Made by a program: the position numbers and the translations under genes. A stretch of DNA of 64,000 nt from contig NZ_CP054916.1 of NCBI RefSeq assembly GCF_013364155.1, positions 4,208,501-4,272,500 of the forward strand, given 5' to 3'. Positions 10,065-18,407 of the stretch are shown piece by piece. Origin of the DNA: Streptomyces sp. NA02950 (GTDB lineage: Bacteria; Actinomycetota; Actinomycetes; Streptomycetales; Streptomycetaceae). Under the pieces are notes generated by a model that was not told the DNA's origin, ran no database searches, and was given only the letters and a program-made list of their open reading frames with translations. The first letter of the stretch is position 1, and each line of letters begins with the position of its first letter.

Positions 10065-10110
10065 TCGTACGCTCGCAACCGAGCCCGCCTCGCGCCGTCC
10101 GAGCGTACGA
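10065..10110 (+). promoter_or_regulatory. Leader-region stem-loop before the sulfurtransferase gene
   Basis: TCGTACGCTCG at 10065-10075 and CGAGCGTACGA at 10100-10110 form a perfect 11-bp stem with a 24-nt loop, ending about 20 nt before the gene's GGAGGAG ribosome-binding site. No T-run follows, so it is more likely a translational or antitermination element than a simple terminator. Confidence 0.5.
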
Positions 10111-10142
10111 CTACCGCCGCAACTGCCCCGGAGGAGAGACAC

Positions 10143-10982
10143 ATGAGCCGCAGTGACGTCCTGGTGGACGCCGACTGGGTACAGGCCCGCATCGATGACC
10201 CCAAGACGGTCATCGTCGAGGTCGACGAGGACACCTCGGCCTACGACAAGAACCACATCAAGAACGCCATCCGGATCGACTGGAAGCAGGACCTCCAGGA
10301 CCCGGTGCGCCGTGACTTCGTCGACCAGGCCGGGTTCGAGGAGCTGCTGTCCAAGAAGGGCATCGCCAACGACGACACGGTCGTCCTCTACGGCGGCAAC
10401 AACAACTGGTTCGCGTCCTACGCCTACTGGTACTTCAAGCTCTACGGCCACCAGGACGTGAAGCTGCTCGACGGCGGCCGCAAGAAGTGGGAGCTGGACT
10501 CCCGCGACCTGGTCGCCGAGGTCCCGACCCGCGCGGCCACCCAGTACAAGGCCAAGCCGCAGGACGCCTCGATCCGCGCGTTCCGCGACGACGTCGTCAA
10601 GGCCATCGGCTCGCTGAACCTGGTGGACGTCCGCTCCCCCGACGAGTTCTCGGGCAAGCTGCTCGCCCCGGCCCACCTGCCGCAGGAGCAGTCGCAGCGC
10701 CCGGGCCACGTCCCCACCGCGCGGAACATCCCGTGGTCCAAGTCGGCCAACGACGACGGCACGTTCAAGTCCGACGCGGAGCTCAAGGAGCTCTACGAGG
10801 GCGAGGGCGTCGACCTGGCCAAGGACACCATCGCGTACTGCCGCATCGGTGAGCGTTCCGCTCACACCTGGTTCGTCCTGCACGAGCTGCTCGGCCAGAG
10901 CAACGTCAAGAACTACGACGGCTCCTGGACCGAGTACGGCTCCCTCGTCGGCGTACCGATCGAGCTCGGCGCCAACAGCTGA
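10143..10982 (+). CDS. sseA: Thiosulfate/3-mercaptopyruvate sulfurtransferase (tandem rhodanese)
   Basis: A 279-residue two-domain rhodanese. Catalytic Cys233 lies in the active-site loop IAYCRIGERSAHTWF of the C-terminal domain; the N-terminal domain (about 5-125) lacks a catalytic Cys, as usual. The protein moves sulfane sulfur from thiosulfate or mercaptopyruvate to an acceptor. The start ATG is preceded by GGAGGAGAG. It follows the cysteine leader peptide and precedes the DUF1416 gene by 34 bp, the standard actinobacterial arrangement, so the pair is probably controlled by cysteine level. Confidence 0.93.
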   Translation: MSRSDVLVDADWVQARIDDPKTVIVEVDEDTSAYDKNHIKNAIRIDWKQDLQDPVRRDFVDQAGFEELLSKKGIANDDTVVLYGGNNNWFASYAYWYFKLYGHQDVKLLDGGRKKWELDSRDLVAEVPTRAATQYKAKPQDASIRAFRDDVVKAIGSLNLVDVRSPDEFSGKLLAPAHLPQEQSQRPGHVPTARNIPWSKSANDDGTFKSDAELKELYEGEGVDLAKDTIAYCRIGERSAHTWFVLHELLGQSNVKNYDGSWTEYGSLVGVPIELGANS

Positions 10983-11016
10983 TCCCCTCCCCTCCCCGAC
11001 GTAAGGACAGACATCC

Positions 11017-11304
11017 ATGTGTGGAGCCCAGGCCGGCGGTCCCGACGCCTCGACGATCAAGCCCGGTGAGACCACGATCCAGGGGTCGGTGACCCGCGAC
11101 GGCGAGCCGGTGACCGGTTACGTCCGCCTCCTGGACAGCACCGGCGAGTTCACCGCCGAGGTCCCCACCTCCGCGACCGGACAGTTCCGCTTCTACGCCG
11201 CCGAGGGCACCTGGACGCTGCGCGCCCTGGTCCCCGGCGGCACCGCGGACCGCACGGTCGTCGCCCAGAAGGGCGGTCTGGCGGAGGTCGCCATCACCGT
11301 CTGA
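11017..11304 (+). CDS. DUF1416 protein, partner of the sulfurtransferase
   Basis: A 95-residue protein starting MCGAQAGGPDAS, with an N-terminal Cys-Gly and a single beta-sandwich (TTIQGSVTRDGEPVTGYVRL, TGEFTAEVPTSATGQFRFY). DUF1416 proteins are nearly always encoded directly after the actinobacterial SseA/CysA-type sulfurtransferase, as here. The function is unproven; the conserved Cys2 suggests a sulfur-handling role (inference). A strong terminator follows. Confidence 0.9.
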   Translation: MCGAQAGGPDASTIKPGETTIQGSVTRDGEPVTGYVRLLDSTGEFTAEVPTSATGQFRFYAAEGTWTLRALVPGGTADRTVVAQKGGLAEVAITV

Positions 11305-11331
11305 CGCCACACCGCGCGTCGTACGCACGGC

Positions 11332-11381
11332 GGGAGGGCCGTACCCCGGGGTTGGACACCTCGGCGGGGTACGGCCCTCCC
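11332..11381 (+). terminator. Strong stem-loop terminator after the sulfur operon
   Basis: GGGAGGGCCGTACCCC (11332-11347) and GGGGTACGGCCCTCCC (11366-11381) form a perfect 16-bp stem with an 18-nt loop. There is no T-run, which is common for Streptomyces terminators. Confidence 0.85.
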
Positions 11382-11465
11382 GTCCGTCCATGGGCGTCCC
11401 GTCATACTCCCGCGGATGCGGCGCACGAGCTGTCCGAGCCGCGCCCCCGGACGTATCCTGAGGAT

Positions 11466-11723
11466 ATGTACGCGCGACGCCGCCACGCATATTTCTTCCT
11501 GATGGGCGCGTGTCTGACGCTCTTCATCTCGGCGTGGGCATTCGTGCGTCTGTGGTCGGTCCCGGCGGCCGTCGTGATGTGCATCGTCGCCATGGTGATC
11601 CCCCCGTTCGCCGCCATCGTCGCCAACCGGCGCGGCCCGGACGACCGCTGGTGGGACGAGTCGGGGGACGAGGAGTCCGACCGGTGGTGGCGGGAGCTGG
11701 ACGAGCACAACCACCGCCACTGA
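11466..11723 (+). CDS. DUF3099 small membrane protein
   Basis: An 85-residue protein with two transmembrane helices (about 7-27 and 32-50) and an acidic, Trp-rich cytoplasmic tail (DDRWWDESGDEESDRWWREL). The start MYARRRH is the conserved N-terminus of DUF3099 proteins; a longer frame upstream runs back through the terminator and is unlikely. Function unknown. It faces the DsrE-like gene convergently. Confidence 0.85.
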   Translation: MYARRRHAYFFLMGACLTLFISAWAFVRLWSVPAAVVMCIVAMVIPPFAAIVANRRGPDDRWWDESGDEESDRWWRELDEHNHRH

Positions 11724-11778
11724 CCCGGCCCGTCGCCTGTCCGCCCTGTCCGAGCAACGGACCCGCCTCGCCCCCGTC

Positions 11779-12141
11779 TCAGTAGACGAGCGCCTGCACG
11801 CCGTCCGGCATGATCTCGCTCACGAAGACCTGGGAGCCAGCGATCCGCGCCCCCTCGATCAGGTCCTTCTCCTCGATGTCCCGGCGGGCCGCGCACTGGG
11901 TGCACACCGTGATCGTGCCGCCCGCGAGGATCCCCTCGATCAGCTCCGGCAGCGGTGCCGCGTGCGGCAGCTCGAACTCCGCCGCCCGCCCCGGGAGCGC
12001 GAACCACGTGGACTCACCGGTCAGCCACAGCGAGACCGGCACCCCGCTCGCCACGGCCACCGCCGCCACCGTGAACGCCTGAGAGCACCGCTCGGGCGCG
12101 TCCGCGCCCGCCGTCACCTTGATCACCAGCTTCTTCGACAT
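11779..12141 (-). CDS. DsrE-family protein
   Basis: A 120-residue DsrE/F-like protein (KLVIKVTAGADAPERCSQAF at the N-terminus). The VCTQCAARRDI segment carries two cysteines at the position where sulfur-relay DsrE proteins have their reactive Cys. DsrE proteins bind or transfer sulfur, which fits the neighbouring sulfurtransferase operon, but no other Dsr/Tus partner is present. It is transcribed alone on the minus strand. Confidence 0.85.
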   Translation of the reverse strand: MSKKLVIKVTAGADAPERCSQAFTVAAVAVASGVPVSLWLTGESTWFALPGRAAEFELPHAAPLPELIEGILAGGTITVCTQCAARRDIEEKDLIEGARIAGSQVFVSEIMPDGVQALVY

Positions 12142-12279
12142 GCGGCAAGCCTAGGCTCGGGGGCTCACGACGCCCCCGCCGGACCGCCGACTAGACTCGG
12201 CACCGGTCCGTCATCCGTTCCACCGTCGTTCCGCGGCCCGCGGAGCCCGGGGGACACACTCCGTTCGAGGAGCGCGCTC

Positions 12280-12381
12280 GTGCTTGAGGCAGTCTTCACC
12301 ACGCTGATGATCCTGGTCGCCGTCGCCACCCTTGGCTTCTGCGCACTGACCTGGAAGAAGCTGTTCCAGGGCCAGCGCTGA
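12280..12381 (+). CDS. 33-residue single-pass membrane microprotein
   Basis: A GTG-started gene of 34 codons, VLEAVFTTLMILVAVATLGF then CALTWKKLFQGQR. One transmembrane helix covers about residues 5-25, followed by a positively charged cytoplasmic end. GAGGAG lies 7 nt before the GTG. A gene of this size at the same place is known in other Streptomyces genomes (from memory). It is 53 bp upstream of the nitrobindin-like gene. Role unknown. Confidence 0.65.
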   Translation: MLEAVFTTLMILVAVATLGFCALTWKKLFQGQR

Positions 12382-12434
12382 CCCGCGCTCCCGCACCGCC
12401 GCCGCCCGACCGCCACGACAGATCGCCTGAGCCC

Positions 12435-12998
12435 ATGATCGAGATTCCCTCCGACCTCCACCCGGCCCTGGTGCCGCTCGCCTTCCTCCTGGGCAACTGG
12501 GAAGGGGCCGGTGTCTCGGACTTCCCCGGGGCCGAGAAGTGCAACTTCGGCCAGGAGGCGACCTTCACCCACGACGGGCGCGACTTCATCGAGTACGTCT
12601 CGCACACCTGGGTGCTGGACGGCGAGGGCAAGAAGGTCCGCCCGCTGGAGTCCGAGTCCGGCTACTGGCGGATCGACAAGGACCGCAAGGTCGAGGTGGT
12701 GATGAGCCGCGACCAGGGCGTCGTGGAGGTCTGGTACGGCGAGCTGGCCGAGGGCAAGCCGCAGATCGACCTGGCCACCGACGCCGTGGCGCGCACCGCC
12801 GCCGCCGGGCCCTACTCGGGCGGCAAGCGGCTCTACGGCTACGTCAACAGCGATCTGATGTGGGTCGGCGAGAAGGCCACCCCCGAGGTGGAGCTGCGAC
12901 CGTACATGTCGGCGCATCTGAAGAAGGTCGTCGACCCGCGCGAATGGGCCAAGGATCTCAAGGACCTGCCGGACGACGGGATCGCCTTCTTCCGCTGA
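12435..12998 (+). CDS. Nitrobindin-like / FABP-family beta-barrel heme protein
   Basis: A 187-residue protein of the actinobacterial FABP-like (DUF1794) family. The diagnostic GNWEGAG motif is at about residues 23-29 (LAFLLGNWEGAGVSDF), followed by beta-barrel strands. Relatives bind ferric heme and isomerise peroxynitrite to nitrate. The C-terminal HLKKVVDPREWAKDL is typical of the family, whose proximal heme ligand lies near this end. It lies directly before nur, an arrangement also recalled in S. coelicolor. Confidence 0.85.
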   Translation: MIEIPSDLHPALVPLAFLLGNWEGAGVSDFPGAEKCNFGQEATFTHDGRDFIEYVSHTWVLDGEGKKVRPLESESGYWRIDKDRKVEVVMSRDQGVVEVWYGELAEGKPQIDLATDAVARTAAAGPYSGGKRLYGYVNSDLMWVGEKATPEVELRPYMSAHLKKVVDPREWAKDLKDLPDDGIAFFR

Positions 12999-13029
12999 GG
13001 CTCCACGGGCCCCCACCTACACTGGCTTC

Positions 13030-13515
13030 GTGGCGACCACCGACTGGAAGACCGATCTGCGGGAGCGCGGCTACCGGCTCACCCCGCAGCGTCAGCTTGT
13101 CCTGGAAGCAGTCGACCGTCTGGAGCACGCCACTCCGGACGAGATCCTCACCGAGGTGCGCCGCACCGCCAGCGGGGTCAACATCTCCACGGTCTACCGC
13201 ACCCTGGAGCTGCTGGAGGAGCTGGGCCTGGTCAGCCATGCCCATCTGGGCCACGGCGCCCCCACGTACCACCTCGCCGACCGGCACCACCACATCCACA
13301 TGGTGTGCCGGGACTGCACGGATGTGATCGAGGCCGATGTGTCGGTGGCCCAGGCGTTCACCCGTCGGCTGCGGGCCGAGTTCGGTTTCGACACCGATAT
13401 GAAGCACTTCGCGATCTTCGGCCGGTGCGCCGACTGCACCGCCAAGCAGGGTGCCGGGAGGAACGCCGAGCAGGGCTCCGACGACTCCGCCAAGGGCCGA
13501 GCGGCCAAGTCGTAG
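13030..13515 (+). CDS. nur: Nur, nickel-responsive Fur-family repressor
   Basis: A 161-residue Fur-family regulator that closely matches Streptomyces Nur: LRERGYRLTPQRQLVLEAVD winged helix, HATPDEILTEVR, the histidine-rich DRHHHIHMVCRDC metal region and a second CADC pair. Nur represses nickel uptake and switches superoxide dismutase genes according to nickel. The start is a GTG at 13030. TACACT at 13018-13023 is a good -10 box 6 nt upstream and no Shine-Dalgarno is seen, so the mRNA may be leaderless. The C-terminal 15 residues are a variable tail. Confidence 0.9.
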   Translation: MATTDWKTDLRERGYRLTPQRQLVLEAVDRLEHATPDEILTEVRRTASGVNISTVYRTLELLEELGLVSHAHLGHGAPTYHLADRHHHIHMVCRDCTDVIEADVSVAQAFTRRLRAEFGFDTDMKHFAIFGRCADCTAKQGAGRNAEQGSDDSAKGRAAKS

Positions 13516-13524
13516 GCTGAGCCC

Positions 13525-14490
13525 ATGAAGAGCCCTTTGCTGTCGCTGCCCGGCGCCGTCCCCGGCGAGGGCCCCGACGAAGGCGTCGCCGCCCACTACG
13601 GCGACCTGTTCCGCGAGCAGCGCGCGCTCGCCGACGGATCCGGCTTCGTGGATCTCTCGCACCGCGGAGTGGTCACCGTCACCGGAGCCGACCGGCTGAG
13701 CTGGCTGCATCTGCTGCTCACCCAGCACGTCCAGGAGCTTCCCGCCGGACAGGCCACCGAGGCCCTGATCCTCTCCGCCCACGGCCATATCGAACACGCG
13801 CTCTACATCGTCGACGACGGTGAGACCACCTGGGCCCATGTGGAGCCCGGGAGCCAAGGCGATCTGATCGCGTACCTGGAGAGCATGAAGTTCTTCTACC
13901 GGGTCGAGATCGCCGACCGCACCGAGGAGTACGCGGTGGTCCACCTCCCGGCCGGGAGCATCACCGAGGTCCCCGAGGACACCGTGGTACGGGAGACCGC
14001 GCACGGCCGCGACCTGTTCCTGCCGCGCGAGCGGCTGGAGTCCTTCGCCCGCACCGACGGTCCGCCGATCGGGGTGCTGGCGTACGAGGCGCTGCGGATC
14101 GAGGCGCACCGGCCGCGGCTCGGGCTGGAGACCGACCACCGCACCATCCCGCACGAGCTGGGCTGGATCGGCAGCGCGGTCCATCTCCAGAAGGGCTGCT
14201 ACCGGGGCCAGGAGACGGTGGCCCGGGTGCAGAACCTGGGCAAGCCGCCGCGCCGGCTGGTCTTCCTCCACCTCGACGGCAGCGAGGTGAAGCTGCCCGG
14301 CCACGGTGCGCCCATGCGTCTGGCCGCGGACGGCGAGGAGGGCCGTCAGCTGGGCTTCGTCACCTCATCCGCCCGCCACCACGAACTGGGACCGATCGCG
14401 CTGGCGCTGGTGAAGCGGAACGTTCCGGTGGACGCGGAGCTGCTGGCGGACACCACGGCCGCGGCGCAGGAAGTGGTGGTCGAGCCGTAG
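13525..14490 (+). CDS. YgfZ/GcvT-type folate-binding iron-sulfur repair protein
   Basis: A 321-residue protein with the YgfZ signature KGCYRGQETVARVQ near residue 220 and the aminomethyltransferase fold, but shorter than true glycine-cleavage T proteins (about 370). YgfZ proteins use tetrahydrofolate to support maintenance of Fe-S enzymes. It starts 9 bp after nur; TAGGCT at 13513-13518 lies 6 nt before the ATG and could give a separate leaderless transcript. It converges with the FtsX permease across a stem-loop. Confidence 0.88.
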   Translation: MKSPLLSLPGAVPGEGPDEGVAAHYGDLFREQRALADGSGFVDLSHRGVVTVTGADRLSWLHLLLTQHVQELPAGQATEALILSAHGHIEHALYIVDDGETTWAHVEPGSQGDLIAYLESMKFFYRVEIADRTEEYAVVHLPAGSITEVPEDTVVRETAHGRDLFLPRERLESFARTDGPPIGVLAYEALRIEAHRPRLGLETDHRTIPHELGWIGSAVHLQKGCYRGQETVARVQNLGKPPRRLVFLHLDGSEVKLPGHGAPMRLAADGEEGRQLGFVTSSARHHELGPIALALVKRNVPVDAELLADTTAAAQEVVVEP

Positions 14491-14497
14491 CGCTCCG

Positions 14498-14531
14498 CGC
14501 GGGGTGCCGAGCGCACCGCGGGTGCCCCGCG
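14498..14531. terminator. Convergent terminator stem-loop
   Basis: CGCGGGG (14498-14504) pairs with CCCCGCG (14525-14531), just after the YgfZ-like stop and before the FtsX stop on the other strand. It could serve both directions. Confidence 0.5.
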
Positions 14532-14605
14532 ATGCCGTCCCTGCGTCCGCGAGCGCGCGTCATGGCTGATCCCGCAGTTCCCCGCGCCGCGCCCCTCCGG
14601 GGCGA

Positions 14606-16915
14606 TCAGAGCACGTCGCTGGCGGTGTCCGCGAGACGGCTGCGGGCGGCCCGCGCGGCCGGCAGGGCCGCGGCGGCCACCGCCCCGGCCACCGCGGCGG
14701 TGCCGATCAGCACCAGCACCCCGAGCGGCGGGGCCTCCGCGATCCCCGCGCCCATCCCACTGCTGCGGCCCTGGAGATCGATCATCCAGCCGGAGGCGAA
14801 CGTCCCGATCACCGTGCCGGCCAGGGCCGCGGCCAGCGCGGTGAACCCGGTCCCGGCCACGATCACCGCGGCGATCTGGCGCGGGGTCAGCCCGATCGCC
14901 TTGAGCGCGAGCAGATCGCGGCGCCGGTCACGTACCGCCGCACCGATCGTCGTCGACAGCTCGGCCAGACCGATCAGCCCGAGCACGGCGATCAGTCCGA
15001 GGGTCACCCCGCGGACGGCGGAGAGCCGGTCGGCCGGATTGGCGATCTCCCGCACCTCCAAGCGGTCGTGCGAGGCGTCCGCCAGGGACGCGCTGACCGC
15101 CTCAGGGCGGGCGCCGGGGCGCAGGGCCAGGTGGTAGAAGTCCGGCTCCAGCTTCGGGTCGCGTTCGCGGAGGGTGTCGATCGAGGTGGAGATCACCCGG
15201 CCGCCCTGCTCCGTCTCTATGCTGCGCCCGACGATGTGGAGCACCTGCGGGCTTCCGCCCACCGTCATCCGGACCCAGTCGCCGACCTTCACATCGAGCA
15301 GGTCCAGCAGGCCCTGTCCGGCCACCGCCTCGTCGTCGCCGTGGGCGGGACGCCCTTCGGCGACGGAGAACGGATAGGGGTGCTTGGCGGTGCCCAGGCC
15401 CTGGAGGGTGATCGTCCCGGTCTGCCCGGGGACCAGCGCCTCGGTCTCGGTGCCCGGGTAGACGGCGGTGACCTCGCGGTCCTTGGTGAGCAGGGTGTGG
15501 ATCCGGGCGTCGGAGAGCCCCTCGGCGCGGGCGGCGAGCGGGGCGGCGAGACCGATCTTCTCCGGGTGGCTCTCGAACCGGTCCAGGGTGGTCCAGGTGC
15601 CGACCGCGACCGTGATCAGCAGCAGCGGCAGGGCGAGCCGCCCGATGGCCGCGAGCGAGCGCGCCGGCCGGTGGAAGGCGCCGCGCCAGCCGAGCACCAG
15701 CGCGGGCGGCAGCCGCATCCCGAGCGCCCGCCGGGTGGTGCCGGACATCCGGCGGCCGGGGTCGGTGGCGGCGCGGGCGACCGGCACCGGAGGCACCCGG
15801 CCCGCCCGCCAGGCGGCCAGGCAGGTGGCCGCGGCGATGAAGACGACGGCGCCGCCCACGACGGCGAACGGGGCCCAGTGGTGCTCCGGAAGCGCCTGCC
15901 ACAACGCCACCGCCTCCCCGATCCGGCCGGGCAGATGCGGGCCCAGCACCTCGGCGAGGGCCGCGCCGCAGACCACCCCCAGCAGCGAAAGACCCAGATG
16001 CTGGACCAGGAACATGCGGACGACCTGGCCGGGGGCGAAGCCGATCGCCTTGAGTACCGAGATGTCCCGCAGATGGCCACGGACCCGGGTGGTGATCGCA
16101 CCGCCCACCGCCAGCGCCGCGGCCAGCAGCGCGCCGAGCCCGAACAGGCCGAGCAGCTGGCCCAGCAGCCGGTCGTCGCCCACCGCCTCGGCCCGCGCCC
16201 GCTGCCACAGCGAGACTCCGGTGACCTGGTCGGCGCCGAGTTTGTTGACCACCCGCTGTACCGCGAAGTCGGTGTCCGTCGGGTCCTGCAACCGCAGTCC
16301 GATGGCCTGGCCGAGGTGGTCCGGACGCGTTTCGACCGAGCCGAGCGCGGAGGGCAGCACCCAGCCCACGCCCGGGGTCTCGCCCGGGTCGAAGCGCGAT
16401 TCGGCGGTCTCCGCGACGCCCGCGACCCGCAGCGTACGGGCCTTCTCCCCGGGGGCGCGAACGGTGAGCGCGTCGCCCGGTTCGGCCCACAGGGCGCGGG
16501 CGACCGAGCTCTCCAGCACGATGCCGTCGCGTGTGTCCGCGGAGAGCCAGTGGCCGCCGGTGATCAGCGGACGCGCGGTCTCCGGCTCCTCGGGCCCGGT
16601 GGCACGGAGCTCCAGGGAGGCGCGGGCGCCGCCGTGCTCGAGGGTGGCGCGGGCGGTGCGGAAGGGCCCGGAGGCGGCCTCGACCCCGTCCAGCCTGGCC
16701 AGCGATCCGGCGTCGGCGGCGGCCCGGGTGTGGATCCACACATGGGCGCCGGAGGACTGGGTGAACACCCGCTGCCAGGGGTTGGCCGCGTAGGCGAAGA
16801 ACGCGCTCGCCAACAGCAGCGAGACGATGATCCCGGCGGTGGCGAGCACGGTGAACAGGGCCGCGCCGCGGTGTGCCCGCAGATCGGCGTGTGCCCAGCG
16901 CAGGGTGGCCCGCAC
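14606..16915 (-). CDS. FtsX-type ABC transporter permease (MacB-like, two FtsX units)
   Basis: A 769-residue permease. One N-terminal helix (about 18-40) precedes a large extracytoplasmic domain, then three helices around residues 250-375. After about 405 the pattern repeats (one helix, extracytoplasmic domain, three C-terminal helices). This double FtsX arrangement is typical of actinobacterial MacB-like systems that move or sense cell-envelope substrates or antibiotics. It lies 5 bp after its ATPase gene, in a PadR-ATPase-permease operon. Confidence 0.9.
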   Translation of the reverse strand: MRATLRWAHADLRAHRGAALFTVLATAGIIVSLLLASAFFAYAANPWQRVFTQSSGAHVWIHTRAAADAGSLARLDGVEAASGPFRTARATLEHGGARASLELRATGPEEPETARPLITGGHWLSADTRDGIVLESSVARALWAEPGDALTVRAPGEKARTLRVAGVAETAESRFDPGETPGVGWVLPSALGSVETRPDHLGQAIGLRLQDPTDTDFAVQRVVNKLGADQVTGVSLWQRARAEAVGDDRLLGQLLGLFGLGALLAAALAVGGAITTRVRGHLRDISVLKAIGFAPGQVVRMFLVQHLGLSLLGVVCGAALAEVLGPHLPGRIGEAVALWQALPEHHWAPFAVVGGAVVFIAAATCLAAWRAGRVPPVPVARAATDPGRRMSGTTRRALGMRLPPALVLGWRGAFHRPARSLAAIGRLALPLLLITVAVGTWTTLDRFESHPEKIGLAAPLAARAEGLSDARIHTLLTKDREVTAVYPGTETEALVPGQTGTITLQGLGTAKHPYPFSVAEGRPAHGDDEAVAGQGLLDLLDVKVGDWVRMTVGGSPQVLHIVGRSIETEQGGRVISTSIDTLRERDPKLEPDFYHLALRPGARPEAVSASLADASHDRLEVREIANPADRLSAVRGVTLGLIAVLGLIGLAELSTTIGAAVRDRRRDLLALKAIGLTPRQIAAVIVAGTGFTALAAALAGTVIGTFASGWMIDLQGRSSGMGAGIAEAPPLGVLVLIGTAAVAGAVAAAALPAARAARSRLADTASDVL

Positions 16916-16920
16916 CCCGG

Positions 16921-17718
16921 TCAGCCCTTCAGCTCGAGGACGTCGGCCACTCCGCCGCCGCGGCGTCCGCCGCCGCCCTGGAGCGCCACGTCGTCGACGA
17001 CCTGGCCGTCGAAGAAGCTGATCACGCGGTCCGCCGCGCTGGCCATCCGGGCGTCATGGGTGATCAGCACGATCGTCTGGCCGCGCTGGTGGAAGCGGGA
17101 CAGCAGTCGCAGCACCTCCCGGGTGCCCTTGCTGTCCAGGCTGCCCGCGGGCTCGTCGGCCAGCAGCACGCTCGGGGTGTTGACCAGCGCCCGGGCCAGG
17201 GCGACCCGCTGCTGCTCACCGCCGGACAGCTCGGCGGGCATGCTCCGCTCCTTGCCCGCCAGGCCCAGCTCGGCGAGCAGCTCCTCCCGGCTCGCCCTGG
17301 CCTGCCGCGGGGTGGACCCGGCCAGCAGCGCGGGCAGCTCCACGTTGTCGGCGACGGTGAGGTTGGAGACCAGGTTGAAGAACTGGAAGACGATGCCGAT
17401 CTTCTTGCGGCGCAGCACGGCCCAGCGGGCCTCGCTGTAGGAGTCGACCTGCTTCCCGTCCAGCCACAGCGAGCCGCTGTCGGGGCGGTCGAGGCCGCCG
17501 AGCAGGTGGAGCAGGGTGGACTTGCCCGCTCCGGAGGGTCCGGTGACCGCGACGAATTCACCGCGCTCGACATGGAGGTCGACCCCGCGGACCGCCTCGA
17601 CCGGGGCCGCGCCCTCCGTCCGGTAGGTCTTGACCAGGCCCTCGGCCCGCACGATCGAGTCCGCGGACGGCCCGGCGGCGCGAGGGGACGCCTCGCGGCT
17701 CGACTGCTCGCGGCTCAT
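16921..17718 (-). CDS. MacB/LolD-type ABC transporter ATPase
   Basis: A 265-residue ATP-binding subunit: Walker [11 protein letters not shown]-loop [19 protein letters not shown], signature [15 protein letters not shown], Walker [13 protein letters not shown] and switch His in VLITHDARM. It has short Ser/Arg-rich N-terminal and Gly/Arg-rich C-terminal extensions. Its start overlaps the PadR stop by 4 bp (ATGA), indicating translational coupling. It pairs with the FtsX permease immediately downstream. Confidence 0.93.
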   Translation of the reverse strand: MSREQSSREASPRAAGPSADSIVRAEGLVKTYRTEGAAPVEAVRGVDLHVERGEFVAVTGPSGAGKSTLLHLLGGLDRPDSGSLWLDGKQVDSYSEARWAVLRRKKIGIVFQFFNLVSNLTVADNVELPALLAGSTPRQARASREELLAELGLAGKERSMPAELSGGEQQRVALARALVNTPSVLLADEPAGSLDSKGTREVLRLLSRFHQRGQTIVLITHDARMASAADRVISFFDGQVVDDVALQGGGGRRGGGVADVLELKG

Positions 17719-18233
17719 CTCTGCTCCTCCTCCAGCTCCTCCTGGCAGCGCTCCAGCCAGTCGAGGTCCGCCTGGAGGTGCAGCATGGCCCCTTCTATGA
17801 GCAGCTGGGGAATCCGGTTGTCCCGTTCCTCGGCCGCGGCCAGCTTGGACAGGTCGCGCATGGCATTCAGGTAGTGCCGGCGCTGCTTGTTGATCAGGCC
17901 GATCTGGTCGACATCCCCGGTCTGGGGGGCGAGGGCGAGCTTCATGAAGAACTCGTCCCGTACCCGCGGCTCATCCGTCGGCTCCTCGAACCATAGGGCC
18001 AACGCTTCGCGTCCGGCGTCGGTGAGCCGGTAGATGCGCTTGTTGGGCCGGGTCGACTGGGCAACATCCTCGCCCTCGATCAGACCGGACTTCTGGAGCC
18101 GGTTGAGAGTGACGTAGATTTGTCCGATGTTGGGCTGAGGGTACGCCGACCCCAGGAGCTTCTCAAGGTCCTGCTTCAGCTCGTAGCCGTGGGCGGAGCC
18201 GCGCGCGAGTAGCGCCAGCAGCGGGAGCCGCAC
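17715..18233 (-). CDS. PadR-family transcriptional regulator
   Basis: A 172-residue PadR protein: winged helix (LLALLARGSAHGYELKQDLEK; GQIYVTLNRLQKSGLI; KRIYRLTDAGREAL) and a C-terminal helical dimerisation domain (about 100-172). The start is a GTG with GGAGG about 10 nt upstream. As first gene of the operon with the MacB-like ATPase and permease, it most likely represses this transporter and itself. It is divergent from a solute-binding protein gene. Confidence 0.9.
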   Translation of the reverse strand: MRLPLLALLARGSAHGYELKQDLEKLLGSAYPQPNIGQIYVTLNRLQKSGLIEGEDVAQSTRPNKRIYRLTDAGREALALWFEEPTDEPRVRDEFFMKLALAPQTGDVDQIGLINKQRRHYLNAMRDLSKLAAAEERDNRIPQLLIEGAMLHLQADLDWLERCQEELEEEQR

Positions 18234-18333
18234 CCCTGCCCTCCTCCGCCGAGCCGTACCTGTCCGTTAGGGACCATTTCCGACTGTGTGCCGGATCGCC
18301 CTCGTATCTTCCTGCAACGTCTAGTATCCCGCA

Positions 18334-18346
18334 TGCCTAACAGGTA
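18334..18346. promoter_or_regulatory. Near-palindrome in the PadR / binding-protein intergenic region
   Basis: TGCCTAACAGGTA reads on the other strand as TACCTGTTAGGCA, close to a TACCT-N3-AGGTA palindrome. A second 13-mer of the same form (TACGTGTTAGGTA) lies at 19743-19755, upstream of the alpha-glucoside operon, and a looser variant is at 18257-18271. It may be an operator, for PadR or for a sugar regulator; this is inference only. Confidence 0.3.
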
Positions 18347-18407
18347 TACAGGTGGCCGGATGCCGGTAGCCGGATCCGACCGGCTATGCGCGCGCAAGGA
18401 GGGACCG

